A stretch of DNA of 64,000 nt from Pontibacter arcticus (GCF_003284895.1 NZ_QMDV01000002.1:186001-250000), one strand, 5' to 3'; shown: positions 1 to 8,810, counted from the stretch's first letter. The notes: a model not told the origin generated them from the letters alone. Program-made: numbers and translations.

Positions 1-1212
1 AAAGATTACCTGGCCGCAATCAACTGGAAACTGGCAGCCAAGTATGCCAAAGAAGGCAAAGCGCGCGAAATGCCGGCTAATTATTACCACAACAAGCTGG
101 ATGAAAACTCGCACATTGCCAAGTCTACCATCAAGAAAAAAGTACGCTACCTGTTACCAGAAGATTGCCCGGGCATGATGTACCTGTTACCTGCACCTAA
201 ATCTCCTCACGGCATCGATGTAGACCCAAGTGGCGAGTTTATGGTAGTAAGCGGTAAACTGGCTTCTGCTATTCCGGTGTTCTCTTTCTCTAAAATGCAG
301 GCTGCAATTAAAAACAAACAGTTCGACGGCGAGAAAAATGGCATCCCGGTACTGAAGTATGAAGCTGTACTGAAAGGCGAAGTGAAAGAGCCTGGCTTAG
401 GGCCATTGCACACCGAGTTTGATGGAAAAGGGAACGCGTATACTTCCATGTTCGTGTCTTCTGAAGTAGTAAAATGGAAACTGAACGAGTTGAAAGTAGT
501 GGACAGAATACCGGTGTTCTACTCAATTGGTCACTTAATGATACCGGGCGGCGATACAAAAGAACCGTATGGAAAATACCTGGTAGCCATGAACAAAATC
601 ACGAAAGACCGTTACCTGCCAACCGGCCCTGAGTTAGCACACTCTGCCCAGTTGATCGACATCTCTGGTGAGAAAATGAAGATGCTCCTGGATTTCCCGA
701 CCGTAGCAGAACCGCACTACGCGCAAGCCATACTTGCTGATAAAGTTGCTCCGAAAAGCACTAAGTTCTATAAGCTGGATGCAAACTCACACCCGCACGC
801 TGTTAAAAAAGAAGCGGACGTGAGCGTGAAACGTGAAGGCAAAAATGTGGTGCGCGTTAAAATGACAGCTATCCGAAGCCACATGACACCGGATAACATC
901 GAAGGCATCCAAGTTGGAGACACCGTATACTTCCATGTAACAAACCTGGAGCAGGACTGGGATGTACCGCACGGATTCGCGATTATGGGAGCCAATAATG
1001 CGGAGACGCTGATTATGCCGGGTGCCACCCAAACCCTGAAGTGGGTAGCCAAAAAAACTGGCGTGTATCCGTTCTATTGCACCGACTTCTGCTCTGCGCT
1101 GCACCAGGAAATGCAAGGCTACATCCGGGTATCTCCAAAAGGTGCCAACGTACCGATCAGCTTTTCTACTGGTAAAAAGAAACCGGTACCAGCTGTCGCC
1201 TCAACTAAATAG
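1..1212 (+). CDS. nosZ: Nitrous-oxide reductase NosZ, C-terminal part (5' end outside window)
   Basis: NosZ is the periplasmic copper enzyme that reduces N2O to N2, the last step of denitrification. The reading frame is open from base 1, so the gene starts upstream of the window and the ATG at 70 is an internal methionine. The visible 403 codons cover the end of the beta-propeller (CuZ) domain and the whole C-terminal cupredoxin domain. The CuA site is seen as the upstream His in DVPHGF (about 960-975) and the C-x3-C-x3-H-x2-M motif in FYCTDFCSALHQEM (about 1072-1113). The downstream nosL/D/F/Y genes confirm the assignment. The Bacteroidota setting suggests the Sec-exported clade II form, but the signal peptide is not visible. 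Very sure of the family. Confidence 0.97.
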   Translation, partial: KDYLAAINWKLAAKYAKEGKAREMPANYYHNKLDENSHIAKSTIKKKVRYLLPEDCPGMMYLLPAPKSPHGIDVDPSGEFMVVSGKLASAIPVFSFSKMQAAIKNKQFDGEKNGIPVLKYEAVLKGEVKEPGLGPLHTEFDGKGNAYTSMFVSSEVVKWKLNELKVVDRIPVFYSIGHLMIPGGDTKEPYGKYLVAMNKITKDRYLPTGPELAHSAQLIDISGEKMKMLLDFPTVAEPHYAQAILADKVAPKSTKFYKLDANSHPHAVKKEADVSVKREGKNVVRVKMTAIRSHMTPDNIEGIQVGDTVYFHVTNLEQDWDVPHGFAIMGANNAETLIMPGATQTLKWVAKKTGVYPFYCTDFCSALHQEMQGYIRVSPKGANVPISFSTGKKKPVPAVASTK

Positions 1213-1229
1213 AATTTAAAATAATGCAT

Positions 1230-1261
1230 TCAGCGGAGGTTACCCAGGTAGCTTCCGCTGA
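1230..1261 (+). terminator. Hairpin after nosZ
   Basis: An inverted repeat (TCAGCGGAGG at 1230-1239 and CTTCCGCTGA at 1252-1261, one mismatch, 12-base loop) lies 18 bases after the nosZ stop. Only a weak T-run follows, so it may be a partial terminator or an mRNA-stabilising hairpin that sets nosZ level above the downstream maturation genes. Confidence 0.5.
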
Positions 1262-1383
1262 GTCTTTATAGCAAGGGCAGTTTATACTTCATTTCAGCTC
1301 TTCACCTGCAAAAGAAAACGCAGAAAATAGATAGCACTCAAGTATAAAACAGCCTTTCGTACAAGCACTTTTACTTTTAAACC

Positions 1384-1998
1384 ATGAAAACTTACCAGAA
1401 AATACTGATGATCGGGGCGGCTTTGTCGCTTGGGTTATTGTTTCTGTTTCCGATGTGGAAGATTTTCTTAAAAGCGCCCCAGTACCCCGAAGGACTGGAA
1501 TTACACATCTGGGTAAACAAGCTTGGGGGCAGCTCAGAAAGCGTTTTACAAAACTTTAATATCCTGAACCACTATATCGGGATGAAGCCGATCCATGCGA
1601 ACTCGTTTGCCGAACTTAAATTTATGCCTTATATCGTAATCGCTTTTATGATAACTGGTGTAATAGCCGCGTTCATCGGAAAAAGAAAAATTATACTTGC
1701 CTGGACGGGGATGCTTATGTTGGGCGGCGCAGCCGGCATCCTCGACTTTTACCTGTGGCTGGTTAAATTCGGTACTAACCTGGACCCGACCGCGCCTATA
1801 AAAGTACCCGGCATGACCTATGTGCCACCGCTGCTGGGCAGCAAAACGCTACTGAACTTTGATGCATTATCGTTGCCGGCCTTAGGTAGTTTAGGAATTT
1901 TGCTGGCCGTAGTTCTGGCGCTAACGGTATATTGGCTAAGCGGCAAAACAGAAAAGCAGCTCGCAGCGCAGAGTTCTAAAAAAGTATTTGCATCATGA
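1384..1998 (+). CDS. Nos-cluster integral membrane protein (204 aa), function unknown
   Basis: I do not recognise a named family. About four hydrophobic segments can be seen (residues about 7-30, 80-100, 103-130 and 165-187), with a roughly 50-residue extracytoplasmic stretch after the first and another polar loop rich in Pro and Gly before the last. The gene follows nosZ by 171 bases and overlaps the start of nosL by four bases, so it is translated with the maturation genes. A small membrane protein at this place between nosZ and nosL/D is, to my knowledge, common in Bacteroidota nos clusters. A role in electron transfer to NosZ or in copper-site assembly is an inference from position only. 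The ATG is the first possible start. Confidence 0.75.
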   Translation: MKTYQKILMIGAALSLGLLFLFPMWKIFLKAPQYPEGLELHIWVNKLGGSSESVLQNFNILNHYIGMKPIHANSFAELKFMPYIVIAFMITGVIAAFIGKRKIILAWTGMLMLGGAAGILDFYLWLVKFGTNLDPTAPIKVPGMTYVPPLLGSKTLLNFDALSLPALGSLGILLAVVLALTVYWLSGKTEKQLAAQSSKKVFAS

Positions 1999-2456
1999 AA
2001 AACCTAACATTTTATCTTTTTGGGCTGATGGTGCTGGCCGTATTAGCTGGCTGCCAGGCAGAGCAGAAACCTATACCGTATGGGGCTGCCAACTGCGCAC
2101 ATTGCAACATGACCGTGGCAGATAACCGGTATGGAGCAGAATTGGTAAACGAGAAGGGCAAAGCTTATTTCTTCGATTCGGCGGAATGCCTGCTTGCTTA
2201 CGCGAACGAGCAACCGGAGCAAACCGAAAAAGCAGCCTTCCTGCTGGTGTCTGATTATACCAAACCCGGCGAACTGATAAATGCCCGCGAAGCCTATTTC
2301 CTGCAATCAGCCAAACTGCCAAGCCCGATGGGTTATTACCTGACTACTATAGCCCAAGAAGCGGAAGCAGCTAAGATGCAACAGGAGTATGGCGGGCGTT
2401 TGCTAACCTGGAACGAAGCGGCAACTGCCGTTAAAAACAATGAAAGACCTGAATAA
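1995..2456 (+). CDS. nosL: NosL copper-chaperone lipoprotein
   Basis: NosL is an outer-leaflet lipoprotein that binds Cu(I) and helps deliver copper and sulfur to NosZ. The N-terminus has a short charged region, a hydrophobic core and a lipobox ending LAGC (lipidated Cys about residue 20). The mature part begins with the metal-binding motif CAHCNM (C-x2-C-x-M) and contains the family block YFFDSAECLLAY. Length 153 aa is normal. The start overlaps the previous gene by four bases (ATGA), and the end overlaps nosD by 17 bases, so translation is coupled. Identification rests on the motifs and the nos context together. Confidence 0.92.
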   Translation: MKNLTFYLFGLMVLAVLAGCQAEQKPIPYGAANCAHCNMTVADNRYGAELVNEKGKAYFFDSAECLLAYANEQPEQTEKAAFLLVSDYTKPGELINAREAYFLQSAKLPSPMGYYLTTIAQEAEAAKMQQEYGGRLLTWNEAATAVKNNERPE

Positions 2457-3735
2457 GCCCTGCTTTATATTTTTAACTTTTATACTGCTGCTTACAGTGG
2501 AGGTTGCCTTTGGCGCTACTCTGAAAGTATGTAAAACGTGTGCGTATACTTCGGTAAAACAGGCCATCAACAAAGCTAAACCCGGCGATACTATCCTTAT
2601 TGAAGCTGGAAATTATAAGGAATACGGCATCGAAATAAATAAACCCCTTACCATACTTGGCAGAAATAAACCGGTGATCGATGGAAATAACAAAGGCCAG
2701 ATCATGACGGTAACAGCCAGTAACGTTACCATCGAAGGCCTTACCCTGAAAAACATTGCCACCAGCTATCGCCAGGATGATGCCGCCATACGCGTGATCG
2801 AGCAGAGTAATGTTCGCATCCTGAATAACATCATCCTGAATACATACTTCGGTATCTACCTGCAAAATTCTGATAACTGTGTGGTGAAAGGTAACATAGT
2901 GAGCGGCAAAGATATAACCGGCCTGAACGAATCTGCGCTTGGCAACGCCATCCATTTATGGTATTGCGACAACGCCGTGATCAGCAATAACAAAGTAGAA
3001 GGGCACCGTGATGGGATTTACCTGGAGTTTGTAAAAGACAGCGAAGTAAAAAACAATCTCAGCCGCAACAACCTGCGTTACGGCCTTCACTTCATGTTCT
3101 CGGATCGGAATGTGTATACCCACAATACGTTCCGTAAAAACGGGGCAGGTGTGGCTGTGATGTATACCCGCGATATACGAATGGCACACAATACCTTTGA
3201 AGATAACTGGGGCGCTGCTTCGTATGGGTTACTCTTGAAAGAGATCACCAATAGTGCGATCTACAATAACAGGTTCAGCCGCAACACCACCGCCATTTAC
3301 ATGGAAAGCTCCAGCCGGCTGGATATCCAACAAAACGATTTTGATAAGAACGGCTGGGCGATCCGGTTGCTGAGCAGTTGCACCGAAGATACCTTTAAAC
3401 TCAACAACTTTACCGGAAATTCTTTTGATGTGAGCACCAACGGCAACTCCACCATGAACTACTTCAAGCATAACTACTGGGACAAGTACAGCGGCTACGA
3501 TCTGGATAAAAACCTGGTGGGCGATGTACCGTACCGGCCGGTAAGTTTATACGCGATGCTGGTAGAGCGCGTGCCACCTTCGGTTATGTTTATGCGCAGT
3601 TTTATGGTGGATATGCTGGATAACATTGAAAAAGTGCTGCCAAGTTTTATACCCGAAAACCTGGTAGACGAACAACCCATGATGAGAAAGATTAAACATG
3701 ATAACGATAGAAAACTTACGCAAAACTTACGGTAA
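2440..3735 (+). CDS. nosD: NosD periplasmic beta-helix maturation protein
   Basis: NosD is the periplasmic partner of the NosFY ABC transporter and is required to build the CuZ site of NosZ. The protein has an N-terminal signal peptide (hydrophobic residues about 8-25, cleavage near FGA) followed by a CxxC (KVCKTC) and then about 14 turns of a right-handed parallel beta-helix, visible as repeated N-N-x-I/F and G-I/V-x-L patterns (NosD/CASH repeats, residues about 45-350). Length 431 aa fits the family. It overlaps nosL by 17 bases at its start and nosF by 38 bases at its end, a tight operon. The CxxC just after the signal peptide could bind copper; that part is inference. Confidence 0.95.
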   Translation: MKDLNKPCFIFLTFILLLTVEVAFGATLKVCKTCAYTSVKQAINKAKPGDTILIEAGNYKEYGIEINKPLTILGRNKPVIDGNNKGQIMTVTASNVTIEGLTLKNIATSYRQDDAAIRVIEQSNVRILNNIILNTYFGIYLQNSDNCVVKGNIVSGKDITGLNESALGNAIHLWYCDNAVISNNKVEGHRDGIYLEFVKDSEVKNNLSRNNLRYGLHFMFSDRNVYTHNTFRKNGAGVAVMYTRDIRMAHNTFEDNWGAASYGLLLKEITNSAIYNNRFSRNTTAIYMESSSRLDIQQNDFDKNGWAIRLLSSCTEDTFKLNNFTGNSFDVSTNGNSTMNYFKHNYWDKYSGYDLDKNLVGDVPYRPVSLYAMLVERVPPSVMFMRSFMVDMLDNIEKVLPSFIPENLVDEQPMMRKIKHDNDRKLTQNLR

Positions 3736-4408
3736 ACTGCAGGTGCTGAATGATGTAAGTGTCAGCTTTGCGGCCGGAAGAGTGGTGTCGGTTATCGGGC
3801 CAAACGGTTCCGGCAAAACAACCCTGAGCAAATGTATACTGGGGATGGTGCTGCCGGATAGCGGCGATATTAAAATAGCAGGAGAGAGTATCCTTAAAAA
3901 GTATGCGTACCGCAGCCAGATCGGGTATATGCCGCAGATTGGGCGTTACCCCGAAAACATGAAGATCAGGCAGGTTATCAGCATGATCCGCGATATCCGG
4001 AAAGATGTGAAACAGGTAGATGAAGAACTGATCGGGCTGTACGGGCTAACTGCGATGTACAATAAAAGTATGGGTTCCTTATCGGGTGGTACCAAGCAGA
4101 AAGTTAGTGCGGCGCTGGCTTTTATGTTTGATCCTAAGATTCTGATCCTGGACGAACCAACCGCTGGCCTTGACCCTATTTCTGCGGAAATCCTGAAAAG
4201 CAAGATCCTGAAAGAAAAGAAAAAAGGAAAGCTGATTTTGATCACATCCCATATCATGAGCGAGGTGGAGGAGGTAGCCGACGAAGTGATGTGCCTGGTA
4301 GACGGCAGCGTAAAATTCCATGAAACCATTGCCGACATTAAAGCACAGACAAACGAAATGCGCCTGAGCAAAGCAATTGCCAAGATTATGAACGACGAGG
4401 AGGACTAA
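3698..4408 (+). CDS. nosF: NosF ABC-transporter ATPase
   Basis: Cytoplasmic ATPase of the NosDFY complex, which supplies sulfur or energy for CuZ assembly. Walker A (GPNGSGKTT, about residues 35-43), the Q-loop (MPQIG), the ABC signature in the variant form LSGGTKQK, Walker B (ILILDEPT) and the H-loop (TSHIMSE) are all present and intact. Length 236 aa is shorter than many NosF proteins (about 300) but complete for an ABC domain. The start overlaps nosD by 38 bases; the next gene begins three bases after the stop. Confidence 0.95.
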   Translation: MITIENLRKTYGKLQVLNDVSVSFAAGRVVSVIGPNGSGKTTLSKCILGMVLPDSGDIKIAGESILKKYAYRSQIGYMPQIGRYPENMKIRQVISMIRDIRKDVKQVDEELIGLYGLTAMYNKSMGSLSGGTKQKVSAALAFMFDPKILILDEPTAGLDPISAEILKSKILKEKKKGKLILITSHIMSEVEEVADEVMCLVDGSVKFHETIADIKAQTNEMRLSKAIAKIMNDEED

Positions 4409-4411
4409 GCC

Positions 4412-5179
4412 ATGAGCAAGATCATTAAATACGTTTTCTACGACATCATCAGAAACAAAATTGTACTCGGTTATACGTTGTTTTTGCTGCTGCTTTCCAT
4501 CGGTTTATTTAACCTGAGCGGCAACCCCGATAAAGCCATACTTAGCTTACTGAACCTGGTGCTGTTAACGGTGCCGCTTATCAGTATTATTTTTGCGACC
4601 ACGCACTTTTACAATTCCTATGAATTTATCGAGTTGCTGGTAGCGCAACCTATCAACCGCAAAAAGATCTTCCTGAGCGAGTACCTGGGCGTGGCCTGTT
4701 CGTTAGCTGGTGCGTTTATACTTGGCGTGGGTGTGCCTGTGCTGCTTTTCGGGGCAAGTATAACCGGTTTATACTTAATGCTGACAGGTATTTTTATCAC
4801 ATTCATTTTTGTGGCGATGGCCTTTCTGGCTTCCGTTATAACCCGCGATAAAGCCAAAGGCATTGGCATAGCATTGCTGCTGTGGTTTTATTTTGCTTTG
4901 ATCTACGATGGCATCGTACTGTTTATACTTTATACTTTCGCAGATTACCCGTTAGAAAATGCCACGCTTGTCCTAACCGCGCTTAACCCCATAGACCTGG
5001 GCAGAATCATTGTTTTACTGAATCTGGATGTGTCGGCGTTAATGGGGTATACCGGCGCTTTGTACAAAAGTATACTGGGCAGCTTGTGGGGAATAGGGCT
5101 GGCGTTCGGGCTTTTACTACTCTGGATTGTGGTGCCTTACATTAGCTCGAGCAGTATATTTTCGAGGAGAGATCTTTAG
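4412..5179 (+). CDS. nosY: NosY ABC-2 type membrane permease
   Basis: Inner-membrane permease of the NosDFY transporter. Six hydrophobic helices can be traced (residues about 18-35, 45-65, 90-112, 118-142, 147-172 and 225-247), matching the ABC-2 permease pattern (N-terminal FYDIIRNKIVLGY). An unusually good ribosome binding site, GAGGAGG at 4397-4403, lies inside the end of nosF and decides this start. It is the last gene of the operon, followed by a strong hairpin. Confidence 0.93.
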   Translation: MSKIIKYVFYDIIRNKIVLGYTLFLLLLSIGLFNLSGNPDKAILSLLNLVLLTVPLISIIFATTHFYNSYEFIELLVAQPINRKKIFLSEYLGVACSLAGAFILGVGVPVLLFGASITGLYLMLTGIFITFIFVAMAFLASVITRDKAKGIGIALLLWFYFALIYDGIVLFILYTFADYPLENATLVLTALNPIDLGRIIVLLNLDVSALMGYTGALYKSILGSLWGIGLAFGLLLLWIVVPYISSSSIFSRRDL

Positions 5180-5210
5180 ATAGAAGTTGAATATTGAAGT
5201 CTAGAGTTAT

Positions 5211-5263
5211 TTATAAATGCAAAAAAACGCAGACCATATGCCTGCGCTTTTTTGCATTTATAA
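5211..5263 (+). terminator. Terminator of the nos operon
   Basis: Arms of 22 bases (5211-5232 and 5242-5263, one mismatch) around a 9-base loop, with A-rich and T-rich stretches inside the stem, so it can end transcription in both directions. It lies 31 bases after the nosY stop. The next 225 bases up to 5488 hold no recognisable gene. Confidence 0.85.
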
Positions 5264-5488
5264 AAGTATGGATTGTACCTACGTTTATAGCTGAAAAGTA
5301 ACGGTTGCCTGTAACCTCCGTACGAAAACTTGGTTGTGTTTAACTCACCCACTTTCTAAGTTGAAAAGTATGAAATCAAAACAGATGCCGCTAAACAAAA
5401 TTGCTACAGCTACGCTTTCCGGACATTTCAAGTATGACATGCTGATCGCTATTGGTTGGTACCGGTAGTTGCTGAAATAGTATCCACT

Positions 5489-5644
5489 TCAGAGTTTTGC
5501 GAAGTCGCCATCAAGTCCGGGTTGCGGATTTATCTCTTCAACGGAGCCAATCTTTACATCCTCCTGCATTGTATTATCATCGGTGGTATTACTGTTACAA
5601 CTAAATGTAAAAGCACCTAAAAGTATAAATAATAGCTTTTTTAC
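5489..5644 (-). pseudogene. Small lipoprotein reading frame without a start codon
   Basis: On the minus strand a 52-codon frame ends at TGA 5491-5489. It has all the marks of a small lipoprotein: two lysines, a hydrophobic core (LLFILLGAFTF) and a lipobox SC at residues 15-16, then a polar acidic tail. The codon where ATG would be expected (5644-5642) is GTA. No ATG, GTG or TTG occurs in frame back to the upstream stop, except an ATG inside the mature part at residue 26. Either the start was lost by mutation or a non-standard start is used. I do not recognise a family. It lies between the nos terminator and the queD-like gene and could once have belonged to either unit. Confidence 0.45.
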
Positions 5645-5748
5645 AGTATATAATGTTGGTAAGTTATCAAAAGCATACGACTTTCTACTTGGTTACAACT
5701 CATTGCGCAGCACAAGTTACTTACACTTATTTCGAAAGTATAAACTGC

Positions 5749-6198
5749 TTATACCTGATCGGCTGCGTACCATTCTGCAAACGAATTCTGAGTTTCCCAG
5801 AGTTTTATACTATGCAACTCAACATGCAAAGGCATTTGGTTTTGCAACCTGGTTTTAAAATCGAGCAGCATGTTTTCGCAAGTGGGCTGGTAAGGCGTAA
5901 GTACCAGCTTATGATGCAGTTTCTGCAAGGTTTCTACCAGTTCCGGGTTACTTGTATCGGGCAGCAGCAAGGCATGGTCCAGCTCATCCAGTATGGCGTG
6001 GTAAACAAGTTTTTTCAGGTTACCAAAGTCCATGACCATTCCGTTTTTAGGATGTTCCGTTGCTTCCAGGGGCGTACCAATTACGGTAACCTGTAACTTG
6101 TAAGAGTGCCCGTGTATGTTTCGGCAGGCGCCATCGTAACCGTTCAGCGCGTGCGCCATTTCAAAGGAAAAGAGGCGCGTTAACCTGATCTTCGCCAT
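5749..6198 (-). CDS. queD: 6-carboxytetrahydropterin synthase (QueD/PTPS family)
   Basis: The family converts dihydroneopterin triphosphate to 6-carboxytetrahydropterin (queuosine pathway) or to 6-pyruvoyltetrahydropterin. The 149-residue protein shows the zinc ligands His16, His29 and His31 and the catalytic Cys25 in the motif C-x3-HGH (CRNIHGH), plus the late DELDHALL and CENM blocks of the active site. It lies four bases after the upstream 605-aa gene, so the two are almost surely co-transcribed. Other queuosine genes are not seen in the window. Given the neighbour it may make a pterin for a different pathway; that is inference. Confidence 0.88.
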   Translation of the reverse strand: MAKIRLTRLFSFEMAHALNGYDGACRNIHGHSYKLQVTVIGTPLEATEHPKNGMVMDFGNLKKLVYHAILDELDHALLLPDTSNPELVETLQKLHHKLVLTPYQPTCENMLLDFKTRLQNQMPLHVELHSIKLWETQNSFAEWYAADQV

Positions 6199-6202
6199 CT
6201 TC

Positions 6203-8020
6203 CTATTTTGTTATAGCCAACCCTTGTAATCTTGCCAGCCACAGCTGGTCTTCTGCTTCCAGTAATTCATCCAGCATCAGTACCTGTTTTTCCAACTCGT
6301 TTTTATAGATCAACGGCAGTTGTTCCTTGTAATATTGGATGCCCATCTGCAGGTTATCCCAAAAGCTTTGCAGGTATTTAAATTGCTTATCTGTCAGGTT
6401 TTCGAGCTGTTCTGATTTCTTGTTTTTCCAGTAGCTCACATACATTTTCAGTTCGTTGATGAACATATGCGGCCGGTACGTATCGTTCAGGGCATTAAAG
6501 CGGCCATAGATATGATCGACCATTTCCTGCAGTTTAAAGATGCCGGAGAAATAAGCCAGGTTCGGGCCCGGGCAAATGGTAACTGCTTTGGATGCCGCCT
6601 TTTTCCCAATTCCAAACAAGTGCAGCGCCGAGTTCGCCAAGCCATCGCACAGGCATTCTTTGGCCAGAACCTTGGCTTCTTCCATCAGGTACGTGATTTT
6701 ATCCAGTTGCTGGGCCTGTAGCTGTTCGAGTTTGCGCCGCTGGTATTTGCGGGAGGCCGTACAAATGGGTTCGGTTGTAAACTCGGTATTAGATACCAAA
6801 TGCTTTTTTATGCAAGGGCTTCCCGGTTTTCCTTTGTCGGCACGCTCTTTTTTTAGTAGCTCTCCGGATGTATCGCGCAGGGCATTAAACGGTACGCCCA
6901 ATGGCGAAATAGGGCTTAAGTATAAATCTTCGGCTTTGGCGGCAGACAGTTGCTGCAGGGTAGGCTCATCTACCGTGGAAGCTTCGGGTACCAACAGGAA
7001 AGGTGTTCCCCAGCCGGTGGCATCAACCCCGTAATTTTCCATCAGGTAAGTATGTTCCTGGTGTGTTCCGATGCCGCCCTGCACCGTTACTTTCTGAACC
7101 GGAATATCGAGTGGAACATGCAAACCCTTGGTTGCCAGCGCTGCACTAAAAATACTGTAAAGCTCTTTTTTTAACGCCTCGCGGTTCTGCTTGAATTCTT
7201 CTAAAATCGGCCCGATCAGGTAGCCGTCGGTTGCAAAAGCGTGGCCGCCACAATTTAACCCGGACTCTATTCTGAACTCCGATACCCACAAGCCTTTCTT
7301 GGCAAGTATTTTTCCCTGCACCATTGCAGAACGGTAGTCGCTTACTTTTATAATAATCTGTTTTGAAAACCGGCCTTCAGCATCCGGGGAAAAAGCCGGA
7401 AACTGATCCATATACCCATACAAGCGCATGTTCATTCCGGCCGAAAAAATAACGGAGCTGCTTACGGTACTTTGCGCAAAACCGCGCACGGCAGCCATCG
7501 CATCGGCATACTCAGCAGGCAGCGGCTCGCCATCCGGACCGTAGTTGGTTTTATCCAGCTTGGTCATGATGTTCACATCTATACTTCCGGGTACTACCGC
7601 ATCTCTTAGCTGAGCCTGCAAATGCGCTCTCCAGGCCGGTTCGGTAACCAGTTGCATTTCACGGTACTGTTCTTTGAGCGGAGTATTATCCGGCAGCATT
7701 TCAAAATACTTGGTCAGCTCGGTGCCTGCGGTAAAATCCTGCTCCTTCATCTCCGAAACCTGCTGCTTAACCAGCTCATCTACCAGGTTAAGGTAAGCTG
7801 TAATTCTTTTGGCCCGGTAATCTTCTTCCTTTACGGAGATGGGCACAAAGGGCTTTTTGTACTGTTGGCTGTAATGAGCGCGCACCTGCTCCAGAAGCGT
7901 ATCATCGCTTAGAGACAGAACAGAAGAAATGCCGTAGCGGGCTACTTTCAGCGGCGAATCGATTGAAAAAGCCAGCCCCATAACAGGGATGTGAAATGTG
8001 TGCGGAGTAGCTAGTTGCAT
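6203..8020 (-). CDS. Uncharacterised 605-aa protein with TIM-barrel-like N-terminal half and conserved cysteines
   Basis: I do not recognise a named family. The first 350 residues resemble FMN-dependent TIM-barrel enzymes of the nitronate monooxygenase kind: an opening IPVMGLAFSIDSPLKVARYG, a GLNCGGHAF block around Cys257, and a late GGIGTH followed by VDATGWGTPFLLVPEA, similar to the phosphate-binding end of such barrels. The last 250 residues hold five more cysteines (403, 420, 456, 458, 483, including CLC and ICPGP) that could bind an Fe-S cluster, then a helical tail. The gene is followed after four bases by the queD-like gene. A Crp/Fnr-type palindrome lies about 210 bases upstream. The enzymatic guess is inference from short motifs. 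Confidence 0.7.
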   Translation of the reverse strand: MQLATPHTFHIPVMGLAFSIDSPLKVARYGISSVLSLSDDTLLEQVRAHYSQQYKKPFVPISVKEEDYRAKRITAYLNLVDELVKQQVSEMKEQDFTAGTELTKYFEMLPDNTPLKEQYREMQLVTEPAWRAHLQAQLRDAVVPGSIDVNIMTKLDKTNYGPDGEPLPAEYADAMAAVRGFAQSTVSSSVIFSAGMNMRLYGYMDQFPAFSPDAEGRFSKQIIIKVSDYRSAMVQGKILAKKGLWVSEFRIESGLNCGGHAFATDGYLIGPILEEFKQNREALKKELYSIFSAALATKGLHVPLDIPVQKVTVQGGIGTHQEHTYLMENYGVDATGWGTPFLLVPEASTVDEPTLQQLSAAKAEDLYLSPISPLGVPFNALRDTSGELLKKERADKGKPGSPCIKKHLVSNTEFTTEPICTASRKYQRRKLEQLQAQQLDKITYLMEEAKVLAKECLCDGLANSALHLFGIGKKAASKAVTICPGPNLAYFSGIFKLQEMVDHIYGRFNALNDTYRPHMFINELKMYVSYWKNKKSEQLENLTDKQFKYLQSFWDNLQMGIQYYKEQLPLIYKNELEKQVLMLDELLEAEDQLWLARLQGLAITK

Positions 8021-8229
8021 AAGCGGAATAGTGCAGTTAACGTATGGATCTCAATATTTGTCTTGTTAACCAGCAATTCTGATGATGCAGAACCTATCAG
8101 TTAGGTGCTCCGGAAGCAGGTATAGCTTCTGGAACTTGTAGCAGCATCGGGTTTAGTTTTCATTGCCGGAAGTGCCGCTAAGGTATAGGGGATCCGCCTG
8201 CATCAAAATGAGCAGCATCAGTTTAAGAA

Positions 8230-8243
8230 GTGACCTGCGTCAT
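8230..8243 (-). promoter_or_regulatory. Crp/Fnr-type palindrome upstream of the 605-aa gene
   Basis: GTGAC-CTGC-GTCAT, extended on both sides (AAGAA at 8225-8229 and TTCTT at 8244-8248), gives a 24-base palindrome with one mismatched pair in the arms. It lies in a 325-base gene-free gap (8021-8345), 210 bases before the start of the 605-aa gene. It fits the RTGAY-N4-RTCAY pattern of four other sites in the window, but unlike three of them it has no TAnnTTTG element at the shared distance. Confidence 0.5.
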
Positions 8244-8345
8244 TTCTTTTTACCCAGATAGGACAGGTGTTGGTAGGCGAGGGACCGTTGCCGGGTGAGG
8301 AATAGGATAAATTAACCCTGAAAAAGTAGCGCAGAATTTTATACT

Positions 8346-8741
8346 TTAAAGTATGGATCTGAGCTGGTGCTTTTTATAATGTTCGATTTTGCCGGAAAAC
8401 ATAGCGGCCATTTTCTCGGCGCGCCATTTGGCTTCGGTTGCTTTTTCGCCGCTGAATAACTCATCTACCGTCGTAAAAAACAGGACCAGCCAGCGTTCGA
8501 AATGTGCTACATCAACAGGTAAGGTAATGTGTTTGGCGCCCGGCCTGCCCTGGTATGTTTGCTCGCCGAGCAGCACCGTTTGCCAGAAGCTGTACATAGT
8601 GGCCAGGTGTTTTTCCCATCTGTCTTCAATACGCACCTCAAACACAGGCCCCAGCATTTTATCGGCCCGCACCCGTGCGTAAAAAGTATCTACCAAAATT
8701 TTAACGTCTTCTAACTTCAGTATATCCTGTTTTTCGGTCAT
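8346..8741 (-). CDS. Group III truncated haemoglobin
   Basis: A 131-residue 2-on-2 globin of group III (P). The proximal histidine lies in the typical block AHFERWL (His80), and the aromatic pair F20/Y21 of helix B and W53 are where group III proteins have them. Such proteins bind O2 and NO and are thought to protect against nitrosative stress, though the substrate varies. The gene lies just downstream of nrdJ (70 bases, with a hairpin between) and near the denitrification and NO-repair genes, which supports an NO-related role. AAGTATA lies just before the start at 8750. Confidence 0.9.
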   Translation of the reverse strand: MTEKQDILKLEDVKILVDTFYARVRADKMLGPVFEVRIEDRWEKHLATMYSFWQTVLLGEQTYQGRPGAKHITLPVDVAHFERWLVLFFTTVDELFSGEKATEAKWRAEKMAAMFSGKIEHYKKHQLRSIL

Positions 8742-8763
8742 GTTATAAAGTATAAATTTTAGT

Positions 8764-8804
8764 CCGTATCAGGAGCTGCGAAATCAGCGCAACTCCTGAT
8801 ACGG
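8764..8804 (-). terminator. Hairpin after nrdJ
   Basis: Perfect 12-base arms (8764-8775 and 8793-8804, CCGTATCAGGAG and its complement) with a further short inner TGCG/CGCA pairing. It lies seven bases beyond the nrdJ stop. There is no clear T-run, so it may allow some read-through into the haemoglobin gene. Confidence 0.65.
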
Positions 8805-8810
8805 GATATA

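Noticed and set aside
5653..6096. 147-residue plus-strand frame opposite the queD-like gene
   Set aside because: It is the antisense shadow of a protein with clear zinc and catalytic motifs; the translation has no recognisable features.
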